64,000 nt of DNA from PALSA-693 sp963702305. Its GTDB lineage: Bacteria; Actinomycetota; Acidimicrobiia; Acidimicrobiales; Palsa-688. The DNA is taken from contig CAVPBX010000018.1 of assembly GCA_963702305.1 (NCBI GenBank), positions 434,001 through 498,000 on the forward strand, written 5' to 3'. The translations under genes were made by a program, and so were the position numbers. The notes below the pieces were generated by a model, which was not told the origin of the DNA, searched no databases, and saw only the letters and a list, made by a program, of their open reading frames with translations. Positions 55,301 through 62,840 of this stretch are shown in pieces (the stretch's first letter is position 1; every line of letters begins with the position of its first letter).

Positions 55301-55827
55301 ACCCGGCCGGGTCGCCGTCGGACGGCGGACCGTCCCCGTGGTCGCCCCGGGCCCAGGCCCGGATCATGTCGGGTCGATGCACCCCGTAGTGGTCGTACAG
55401 GTCCGCCAGGTGACGGACGGTGGCGAACCGCCGGGCCGTGTCCCCCGGCGGACGCGGCCCGCAGGTGGGCGGCCAGGGAGCGCAGGAACGGCTCGGCCAG
55501 GTGGTCGTCGACGAGCCGCAGCAGCGGCCAGACCGAGCGGGCGGGCGGCCACGGATCGGCCGCCGGATCGAGTCCGCTGGCCCGGGCCGTGGCCCCGGTG
55601 ACGAGGGTGCCGGGAAAGGGGAAGACGAAGTTGGCGCACACGCCGTCCGCTCGCCCGGTGCCGACGCCCAGCCGGTGCGACAGCCGCTGGGACAGCCACC
55701 GCTCCACCCCCCGCGTCGGCACCGCCACCACCTCGGCCGCCATGGCGTCCGTCAACGGCTCGGCCAGGACGTCGCCGAGCGTCTCGACGAGCAGGTCGGC
55801 CCGCTCAGATCGGTGCACGTACAGCAC
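52385..55827 (-). CDS. recC: Exodeoxyribonuclease V subunit gamma (RecC), about five frame breaks
   Basis: RecC recognises Chi-like sites and splits the strands in RecBCD. The N-terminus is LYVHRSERADLLVETLGDVL followed by VVAVPTRGVERWLSQRLS. The middle has RVSLFGLTRLPASHLAVLHA and VIVMCPDIEHFAPLLHAAFG. The later part has VVCLLGLDDGVFPRHTELDG, and the C-terminus ends RLACRLWDPLLDHERVEER. Joins are near 55450, 54530, 52960, 52865 and 52790. The total length fits RecC (about 1,147 codons). It is the first gene of the operon. Confidence 0.9.
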
Positions 55828-55936
55828 TGGTCAGCTCACTCCCACCGGCCCAGGCTACGGATCCGGTGGGACGACGACGCGCCATGCCGGCGGCCGACGC
55901 CTGTCCCCCTCGCCCGTCCCGCTCGCCGGGACGGGC

Positions 55937-55966
55937 TTGACAGGACGGTGGCGGCCCCCATCTACG
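55937..55966 (+). promoter_or_regulatory. Predicted promoter of the extradiol dioxygenase gene
   Basis: A perfect TTGACA (55937-55942) and TCTACG (55961-55966) are separated by 18 nt, about 33 nt before the start codon at 55999. AGGGAG lies just before the ATG. The gap also has to promote recC in the opposite direction. Confidence 0.5.
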
Positions 55967-55998
55967 CTGCCGCGGGTCGGCAACAAGGGAGACGCGCC

Positions 55999-56896
55999 AT
56001 GCCCGTCCGTTCGCTCGGTTACCTCAGGATCGGCTCCGAAGACATCGAAGGTTGGCGCCGGTTTGCCGGGGAGTTCCTCGGGATGATGGCCGTCGACGGC
56101 GCAGACCCCGCGTCCCTGTACTACCGGATGGACGACTTCCCGGCCCGGCTGGTGATCTCACCCGCCGCCCAGGCCCAGGTGGAAGCCATCGGCTTCGAGG
56201 TCCTGAGCAGCGAGGAGTTGGACGAGCTGGTGACGGCGGTGGAGGCGCGGGGCATCAAGGTCACCGCGCTGGACGCCGGCGAATGCCAGGACCGACGGGT
56301 CACCGGGGCCGTCCGTTTCGACGATCCGGCGGGCAACCCGCTGGAGTTGTTCTACGGCCCCGCGCTCAGCCATCGGGCCGTCGTGCTGCCGTCGGTCACG
56401 GGCTTCGTCACCGGGCGGCAGGGCATGGGCCACGTGGTGGTCACGGTGCCGGAAGGCCAACCGGCGTACCAGTTCTACACCCAGGCGCTGGGCTTCAAGG
56501 GGCGCAACACCATGCGGCTGCCCGCCGCGCCCCGGGCCCGACGGCAGCCCCCGCTTCGAGACCCTGTGGTTCCTGGGCTGCAACGCCCGGCACCACACCG
56601 TCGGGATCCTCCCGATGGCCGGGCCCGGTCGGCTCATCCACTTCATGGTCGAGGGGGCGGCCCTCGACGACGTGGGCCGGGCGTGGGACCGAGCCGAACG
56701 GTTGAAAGTCCCGGTGATGCAGACCCTGGGGCGCCATACCAACGACCGGATGGTGTCCTTCTACGTGATCAGCCCGGACGGATTCGCGGTCGAGTTCGGC
56801 TACGACGGCCTGCAGGTGGAAGGCGACGAACCGGTCTACGAGATCACCGAGGGCGCCTTCTGGGGCCACAAGTTCGTCAACGCCCCCAAGCTGTAG
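55999..56896 (+). CDS. Extradiol ring-cleavage dioxygenase (BphC/HsaC type, VOC family), one frame break
   Basis: Two VOC modules are visible. The N-terminal one begins SLGYLRIGSEDIEGWRRF. The C-terminal one carries the iron ligands: His in GMGHVVVTVPEGQ, His in CNARHHTVGILP and Glu in GFAVEFGYDGLQVEG. The last ~125 residues follow a break near 56530 inside a G/C-rich run. It cleaves catechol rings next to the hydroxyl groups, as in biphenyl or steroid-ring degradation. No partner hydrolase is adjacent. Confidence 0.88.
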
Positions 56897-56902
56897 CCGG
56901 CG

Positions 56903-57349
56903 TCAGGCCCACGGTCGGGCCACGAAGACCGGGATCTGCCGGTCCGTCTTGGTCTGGTACTCGGCGTACGGCGGATAGGCGGCCACCGCCCGCTCCCACC
57001 ACTCGGACCGCTCCGGGCCGGACACCTCGGTCACGGTCACCTCGATCGGCTCGGGGCCGTCCTGTACGGTCACCCCGGTGGGGTCGGCTTTCAGGTTGTA
57101 GTACCACACCGGATGTTCCGGGGCGCCCCCCTTGGAGGCCACCAGGGCATAGGCGCCGTCATGTTCGACCCGCATCAGCGGGGTCTTGCGCAACTTCCCG
57201 GTCTTGTTGCCCCGGGTCGTCACGATGACGATCGGCATCCCGGTGTCCAGCAGGGTGTTGCCCTGCTGGCCGCCGGACCGCTCGTATTCGTCCACTTGAT
57301 CGCGGACCCACTGGGACGGGCTGGGTTCGTAGTCACCTTCGATGGGCAT
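56903..57349 (-). CDS. Deazaflavin (F420)-dependent nitroreductase family protein
   Basis: The protein has 148 residues. The Ddn-like pattern is PIVIVTTRGNKTGKLRKTPL followed by YALVASKGGAPEHPVWYYNL and an aromatic C-terminus. Members bind F420 and reduce quinones or other low-potential acceptors. This implies the organism makes or uses F420. It ends 6 bp from the convergent dioxygenase gene. Confidence 0.9.
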   Translation of the reverse strand: MPIEGDYEPSPSQWVRDQVDEYERSGGQQGNTLLDTGMPIVIVTTRGNKTGKLRKTPLMRVEHDGAYALVASKGGAPEHPVWYYNLKADPTGVTVQDGPEPIEVTVTEVSGPERSEWWERAVAAYPPYAEYQTKTDRQIPVFVARPWA

Positions 57350-57388
57350 GCCCGGATCCTAGGGTGCGTCCGGAACAGGGCCGGAGGG

Positions 57389-57958
57389 TCAGATCCGCTG
57401 CCGGCGCCGGACCGTGCCGGCTCGGCGAGTCCCGCCCAGATAGACCGGAGCGATCATGGCCGTGATGAGCAGCACGGCGCCGACCACGATCAAGAAGACC
57501 CCATAGCCGTTGCCGATACCCAACCGGGGCGTGAACGTCTTCGGTTGGGCGACCACGATGATGCCAAAGATCAGCGCCAACACCCCGAGGAAGGTCATGC
57601 CGCCCCGCCCGGCGCCGGGGATGGAGCCAGCCACGAGCGACACCGCGCCGAAGGCGATCTCGATATACGCCATCAACTGCGTCTGCCCCGCCCCCGCAAC
57701 GGTCACGTGCTTACCGGTGAGATTGTTGAGGTTGATGCCGGTCCGCGCCAGGGCGATTCCCCCGAGCACCACGAACAGCACCCCGGCTGCCAGCGCCACC
57801 AATTGCGCCGGGCTCCACGGCTGACGTTGTACCGCCGTGGCCCGGTAGGTGTCGGCCGATTCCGACAAGGCCGCACCCCGCTCGGGGTACGGCTCGGGGT
57901 ACGGCTCGGTGGGCGGGGGTTGTACATGGGAACGCGGTCGCATCGTCATGACCTCCAT
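57389..57958 (-). CDS. Four-helix membrane protein of unknown function
   Basis: The protein has up to 189 residues; Met codons at residues 4 and 6 give shorter options. A Pro/Tyr-rich cytoplasmic N-terminus (EPYPEPYPERG, encoded by a short tandem repeat near 57880-57905) precedes four hydrophobic helices: LVALAAGVLFVVLGGIAL, LMAYIEIAFGAVSLVAGSI, MTFLGVLALIFGIIVVAQ and YGVFLIVVGAVLLITAMIA. It ends in a basic RRAGTVRRRQRI tail. The fold is like DUF4383-type actinobacterial proteins, but the family match is weak. Confidence 0.65.
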   Translation of the reverse strand: MEVMTMRPRSHVQPPPTEPYPEPYPERGAALSESADTYRATAVQRQPWSPAQLVALAAGVLFVVLGGIALARTGINLNNLTGKHVTVAGAGQTQLMAYIEIAFGAVSLVAGSIPGAGRGGMTFLGVLALIFGIIVVAQPKTFTPRLGIGNGYGVFLIVVGAVLLITAMIAPVYLGGTRRAGTVRRRQRI

Positions 57959-58141
57959 TACCGAAATGCGGTCGATCGGCTACCGGCGATAGCCGGGAAG
58001 TCCACGGCCTGATCGGCACCGCGGAGCTTGGCCTGAGCGCGCCGATGGGCGCCGCTAATGCAAGTGATTCGCTAGTGGGGTTGTACCCGGATGTCAGGGC
58101 CCGCTAACGCGGGGTTGCCGCCGCCGACCTCGTCGGCGGGA

Positions 58142-59230
58142 TCAGGGGCGGACCTCGTAGTACAGGTTGGCCGGATCGTCGAAGTCGTGACAGGAGAACC
58201 TGGTGAATCCGGCCTCACGGCACATCTGCTCGGCCAGCTGGCGGGGGAAGCCCAGGGTGCCGAGGCCGGCGCCGCCGGGCTCGGAGAGCGCCGAGGACAT
58301 GCACGTCGCAACCGACGTGCCGTACATCATGGCCAGGACCGGGTTGCGGAGATTGTCGCTCCACGTCGCCCCGGCCCGGATGTCTTTGATCAGCCAGGTG
58401 CCGTCCGGTCTGATGGCGCCCCGGATGGCGGAGATCGCCTCGCCCGGCCGGGGCATGTCGTGGATGCAGTCCAGGGTCAGCACCAGGTCGTAGGTCGCCC
58501 GCGGGGGCAGGTCGGCCGCCCCCGCGACGTGCAGCTCGACGTTGTCGAGACCGGACTCCGCCAGCCGGGTGCGGGCCCGGGCCATGGCGTGATGCGAGGG
58601 GTCGTAGCCCTCGAAACGGGCGGCAGGAAAGGCCGCGGCCATGGCGAGCAGGGCCAGGCCCGAGCCGCAGCCGACGTCGGCCACCCGCGCGCCCGCCTCC
58701 AGCCGCTCGACCACGCCGTCGAGGGCGGGCAGGATCCGCGGCACCAGGGCCAGTCGGGTCCAGGGCGCCAGCATGCGCTCCACCCCGTGGGCGGCGGACG
58801 GCCCGAGGTCGTCGTAGCTCAGGCCCTGGCCGGTACGGAACGCATCGGCCAAGCGGTCGACGACGTCAGGCGGAGCGACCCCGCCTTGAAAGGCGCCCGC
58901 CGCGAACCACAGGCTCCCGGTCTCGTCGGCCAGGACGGCGGCGGCTTCGGGGCCCAGGCGGAAGATCTCACCGTCGGTCGTTTCGACCAGGCCGGCCGCG
59001 GCTTGGCTGCGCAGCCATTCGAGCAGCCACCGCTCGTGCAAACCGGTGCGGTGGGCCAGGCCCGCGGCGGACATGGGCCCCTGGCCGGTCATGGCCCGAT
59101 AGAGGCCGAGGCGGTCGCCGAGATGGATCATGAGGGCGACCACCTCGCCCTGCTTGAAGTTCCAGACCTGGAGGGCGAACGTCGCCAGGCGATCGGGATC
59201 CGGTGGGGCGTCCTCGTCGGGCGGTGGCAT
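58142..59230 (-). CDS. Class I SAM-dependent methyltransferase with N-terminal winged helix
   Basis: The protein has 362 residues. The N-terminal part (AGLAHRTGLHERWLLEWLRS) is a winged-helix dimerisation domain of the O-methyltransferase kind. The SAM motif I is VADVGCGSGLALLAMAAAFP, followed by FEGYDPSHHAMARAR and LVLTLDCIHDMPRPGEAI. The methyl acceptor is not predictable. It is divergent from the Mug-type glycosylase across 57 bp. Confidence 0.87.
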   Translation of the reverse strand: MPPPDEDAPPDPDRLATFALQVWNFKQGEVVALMIHLGDRLGLYRAMTGQGPMSAAGLAHRTGLHERWLLEWLRSQAAAGLVETTDGEIFRLGPEAAAVLADETGSLWFAAGAFQGGVAPPDVVDRLADAFRTGQGLSYDDLGPSAAHGVERMLAPWTRLALVPRILPALDGVVERLEAGARVADVGCGSGLALLAMAAAFPAARFEGYDPSHHAMARARTRLAESGLDNVELHVAGAADLPPRATYDLVLTLDCIHDMPRPGEAISAIRGAIRPDGTWLIKDIRAGATWSDNLRNPVLAMMYGTSVATCMSSALSEPGGAGLGTLGFPRQLAEQMCREAGFTRFSCHDFDDPANLYYEVRP

Positions 59231-59287
59231 CGACTATTCGGGCTCGCGACAGACTGTTGTCATCGCCGCCGACGCTACCGCCGCCCG

Positions 59288-59848
59288 ATGAAGCCCACGC
59301 CGGAGGACCTGGCCGATGCGGTGGGGCGAACCATCCCCGACGTGTCGGCGCCTGATCTCCGGGTCCTCTTCTGCGGCATCAATCCGGGACTGGCCTCCGG
59401 GGCCCTGGGACAGCATTTCGCCCGGCCGGGAAACCGCTTCTGGAAGGTGCTGCACGCTTCGGGCTTCACCGACCGGTTGGTCGCCCCGTCGGAGCAACAC
59501 CTGCTCCTCGACTACGGCATCGGGATCACGAACCTGGTGGCGGTCACCTCGCGGGCGGCATCCGACCTCAGCGCGGCCCAACTCCGGGCGGGCGCGGCCG
59601 CCCTCGAGCGCAAGGTGGCGACCTTGCAGCCGCGGTTCGTGGCGGTGCTGGGCATGCAGGCCTACCGGACCGCCTTCGGCCGCCCGGGGGCCACCATCGG
59701 CCGCCAGCCGGAGGACCTGGCCGAATCCGGGCTCTGGTTGTTGCCCAACCCGAGCGGCCTGCAGGCCCGCTACGGCTTCCAGGAGATGGTGGCCATGTTC
59801 ACCGAGCTGCGGCTGGCCGCGGGGGCCGGCCCCGCTACTCCGCGGTGA
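59288..59848 (+). CDS. mug: G/U mismatch-specific DNA glycosylase (Mug/TDG type)
   Basis: The protein has 186 residues. The catalytic motif is LFCGINPGLASGALGQHF, with the Asn that activates water, followed by ARPGNRFWKVLHASGF. The intercalation segment LLPNPSGLQARYGFQE is also typical. It removes U or damaged T opposite G. Its end overlaps the convergent Ohr gene by 14 bp. Confidence 0.92.
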   Translation: MKPTPEDLADAVGRTIPDVSAPDLRVLFCGINPGLASGALGQHFARPGNRFWKVLHASGFTDRLVAPSEQHLLLDYGIGITNLVAVTSRAASDLSAAQLRAGAAALERKVATLQPRFVAVLGMQAYRTAFGRPGATIGRQPEDLAESGLWLLPNPSGLQARYGFQEMVAMFTELRLAAGAGPATPR

Positions 59849-60257
59849 CGTCGAGGGATACCTCGATGTTGCCGCGGGTGGCGTTCGAATAGGGACAGAC
59901 CTGATGGGCGGCTTCCACCAGCTCCCGCGCCACTTGGGGGTCGAGCCCCGGAAGCTCGGCCTCGATGGCGGCGGTCAGCCCGAAGCCACCCGTGCCGTTG
60001 GGGCCGATGCCAATGCGCACCGTCACCGCGGATTCGCTCACGTCCGCCTTGCGCTGGCCGGCCACCACCTTGAGGGCGCTGTGAAAGCAGGCCGCGTAGC
60101 CGGCGGCGAACAGCTGCTCCGGGTTGCTGGCGGCGCCGCCGGGGCCGCCCATCTCCTTGGGGATGGCCAGCTGCATGTCGAGCACGCCGTCTGATGACGC
60201 CACTCGACCCTCTCGCCCACCCCACGCGGTCGCCTCGGCTTGATACAGCACATCCAT
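59835..60257 (-). CDS. Organic hydroperoxide resistance protein (Ohr/OsmC family)
   Basis: The protein has 140 residues. The reactive Cys is in FAAGYAACFHSALKVVAG, and the second Cys is in EAAHQVCPYSNATRGNIEV, the Ohr pattern. It reduces organic peroxides with thiol partners. I chose ATG 60257 (MDVLYQAEATAWGG) with GAGAGGAAAG upstream; a start 42 nt earlier lacks similarity. Confidence 0.93.
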   Translation of the reverse strand: MDVLYQAEATAWGGREGRVASSDGVLDMQLAIPKEMGGPGGAASNPEQLFAAGYAACFHSALKVVAGQRKADVSESAVTVRIGIGPNGTGGFGLTAAIEAELPGLDPQVARELVEAAHQVCPYSNATRGNIEVSLDVTAE

Positions 60258-60495
60258 GGCGCGCTTTCCTCTCGTTGACTTGGTAGGTCGGTCAACCACG
60301 GGCGGCGGGATGATGTTCCGGTCCCGCCCGGCGCGGTGGCCCCGTGGGAGCGGACCGCGCCACGGGGACGTCGAGCATCCCCCGCCTTGCGCAGCAGCGC
60401 GATCGTGGGCGGCTCCACCACAACCACAACGCCGGCCAGCACCGCCCAGACCACGCTTTCCCCCGTCACCGTCGGCATGTTAACAGAGTTGTTGA
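60258..60495. other. Gap between ohr and the exopolysaccharide genes
   Basis: In these 238 bp I see no supported gene. A short minus-strand frame starting at 60478 has one hydrophobic stretch (WAVLAGVVVVV) but no ribosome-binding site. The right end is AT-rich, and ACAGAGTT (60483-60490) pairs with AACTCTGT (60518-60525) across the end of the kinase gene, a possible weak terminator. Confidence 0.5.
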
Positions 60496-60506
60496 TTACT
60501 CTAAGT
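60495..60506. repeat. 12-bp direct repeat, left copy
   Basis: ATTACTCTAAGT occurs here, at the 3' end of the Wzz/BY-kinase gene, and again at 62121-62132 just upstream of its start. It is strongly AT-rich compared with the surroundings. It could be a shared regulatory site, a duplication scar or a recombination site. Confidence 0.6.
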
Positions 60507-62055
60507 TGTTGTTTAGGAACTCTGTGTTATCCGATCGGCGCGCCGATGTCTCGGTCGGCAGCACGAAGGGCTGATAGGCGCCGTACCGGCCGTAGCCGCT
60601 GTGCGTGTTGACCTTATTCAGCACCATGCCGACGATGGGCACGTTCGCCTGGGCGAGCTTCTCCGTGGTGCGCTGGAGCTCGGTGCGCCTGGTCTGGCCC
60701 GACGCCACGACGAGCAGCACCCCGTCGGCGTGGGAGGTAAGGATCATGGCGTCGGCGACCGGAAGCACGGGCGGGCTGTCGATCAGGACGAGGTCGAAGC
60801 GCTCCGCTAGCTCGCTGAAGAGGTCGTGCGCGCGGCGGCTGCTGAGCATTTCCGTGGGGTTGGAGACTGCCGACCGGGTGCCGGGCGGCCAGAGTCCCTC
60901 GACGCCGGCTACCGGGGTCAGCGCCTCGTCAAGCGACCGCGTGCCGAGCAGCACCGCGGACAGCTCGGGTGCGTCCGCCCGACGACTGGTCGGCCCAGGC
61001 CGGCGCAGGTCGCAGGAGACCAGCGCGACGCGCTCGCCCGCCTGGGCGAAGACCGCGCCCAGGTTGACCACCGTGGCCGTCTTCCTCCCTAGCGTGGGGG
61101 CTGGTGACCAGGAGCGTCCGCAGGGCGCCGTCCTGCCGGGTGAATTGCAAGGAGGTACGCAGCGACCGGTATGCCTCGGCCGCCGGGAGGTGGGGTCGCT
61201 GACCGCGCTCGTCACCGGGTTCTCGATCTTCTTCCATGAGCGCCACCATTGGCACCGTGGCGAGCACCGGCGCCCCGTTCAGCTGCTCAAGCGTTTCACT
61301 CGTGGTCAGCGTGTCGTCCAGATTGTCCCGCAGGAAAGCCCCGCCTACGCCGAGGACGAGGCCAGCCAGCAGCCCGAGCAGCGCGTCCTGCGACGGGCTT
61401 CGGGGAGCTTGGCGAGGTCGGCGCCAGGGCGGGCGTGACGAACTCAAGCCCGGTACTCGCGGTCGCCCCGGCCACCTGGAGCTGGGCGAGCTGCCCCTTG
61501 AGCACCGCCTGCTGGGTGGAGAGCGCGGACGACCTGCGGGCGAGTCCGGCCTGAGCTGGCGATCTCCTTGCCGATCGCCTGATCTGGCCGTCAGCTGGTT
61601 CTCGGCCGTGGCCAGGTTGCTGAGGGTGGTCGCGGTGGACGAGCCGACGAAGGCCCTGGCGTACGCGTTGGCGATCTGCGCGGCGCGCGCCGGGTTCGGG
61701 CTGACCGCGGTCACCGCGATCACGTTGGTCTGGGCCACCTCGGTGGCCGAGACGCCGCGGGGTGCTGCCGAGTTCCTTCCGGACCATGTTCTGCACCTGG
61801 GCGCTGGTAACGAGCTGCAGTTCGGTCTGCACGTCGGTCGGCGTGAGGATACTGGCCAGAGCCGAGCGTGAGGTTGATGCTCGCCGGTGGCCTGGACCAG
61901 CAGCTGCGCGGTGGCCGAGTATTGCTTGGTGCGGTCAGCGACAAGGCCAGGCTGGCGGCGAGTCCGAGCAGTGAACGAGGCGGCACCCACCAGCGCCCTT
62001 TCCGCAGTACCTGCAGGTAGCCGCGCAGGGTCGGCTCGGCCCCGGGCTCAGCCAT
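60496..62055 (-). CDS. Wzz-type chain-length determinant / bacterial tyrosine kinase, heavily frame-broken
   Basis: The N-terminus reads MAEPGAEPTLRGYLQVLRKG, a Wzz start, followed by a hydrophobic segment and VQTELQLVTSAQVQNMVRKE. Then come NVIAVTAVSPNPARAAQIAN and a second membrane helix (LAGLVLGVGGAFLRDNL). The kinase linker is AEAYRSLRTSLQFT. The kinase core has ALVSCDLRRPG (Walker A') and FDLVLIDSPPVLPVADAMIL. The tail holds a Tyr cluster (YGRYGAYQPF). The Walker A region reads GRKTATVVN where GEGKT is expected, probably because of an indel. At least six breaks occur. It controls polysaccharide polymerisation. Confidence 0.78.
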
Positions 62056-62120
62056 CGGATTCCTCCGCGATCAATCGAACTGCGGCGACGCAGCGGAGCC
62101 GTTCAAACAGTACACGAATA

Positions 62121-62132
62121 ATTACTCTAAGT
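62121..62132. repeat. 12-bp direct repeat, right copy
   Basis: This is the second copy of ATTACTCTAAGT, in the divergent gap between the BY-kinase and tyrosine-phosphatase genes. CTAAGTGATTAG around it is itself partly palindromic (CTAA/TTAG), which would fit an operator. Confidence 0.6.
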
Positions 62133-62146
62133 GATTAGATGGCGCG

Positions 62147-62700
62147 GTGACCGGCGATACTCGTGCTCTGCACGGCCAACGTTGCCGGTCCGTCATGGCC
62201 CAGGCCCTGCTGTCGGCTCGGCTGGCCGCGCGGGGCGCTCCGGCCGCCGGTGACCTCGGCCGGGCTGCTGGCCGAGGGCAGCCGCCGCCCGCCGGAGGTC
62301 GTCGCGGTCATGGCCGCCCGCGGCATGCGATGTCAGCGGCACCGCAGCCGGCTGGTCACTGCCGGCGGATCTCGCGCGCGCGGACCTGATCCTCGGGCAT
62401 GGCCCGGGAGCATGTCAGGCACGCCGCCGTCCTGCTGACGGACAGCCTGGCCGCGGGCGTTCACGCTCAGGGAACTCGTCGGCCGCGGCCGCGCGGCCGG
62501 CGCCGCGGCAGCGGCGAGCAGGTCGGCGAATGGCTCGCCCGGGCGGGGAGCGGGCGGAGCCGCCGCGACCTGCTCGGCAGTAGCACGGCCGATGACGTAG
62601 CCGATCCGGTCGGCGGACCGCTGCGCGGGTACGAGGACACCGCGGACCTGCTAGGCCGGCTCACCCGGGAACTCGTGGCCTTGTGCTGGCCACCCGGGGA
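62147..62700 (+). CDS. Low-molecular-weight protein-tyrosine phosphatase (Wzb-like), frame-broken
   Basis: After the first codons the DNA reads ILVLCTANV, then with one missing base CRSVMAQALLSARLAARG. This gives the LMW-PTP P-loop C-T-A-N-V-C-R-S. SAGLLAEGSRRPPEVVAVMA and DLARADLILGMAREHVRHA follow in other frames. The later part (LLGRLTRELVALCWP) is also family-like. At least four breaks are needed and the stop is not certain. It is divergent from the BY-kinase gene, its usual partner in exopolysaccharide control. Confidence 0.72.
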
Positions 62701-62840
62701 AGATGGCCGCAGATGGCACGCGCCGCTCCGGTCGGCCACCTGGAGCGGCGATGGGCGCTACCTGCCCCGGCGCCCCTGCGGGACTCCCGTCGCGCATTCC
62801 GCGAGCCGCCGGCGCAGGTTGTCTCGCTCGCCGTCCGCGG

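Noticed and set aside
57880..57905. Tandem CTCGGGGTACGG repeat as a regulatory element
   Set aside because: It lies inside a coding sequence and is explained by the repeated Tyr-Pro-Glu-Pro peptide.
60038..60478. Minus-strand open frame with one hydrophobic segment, extending into ohr
   Set aside because: Most of it overlaps ohr in another frame and it lacks a ribosome-binding site. The hydrophobic part alone is weak evidence.
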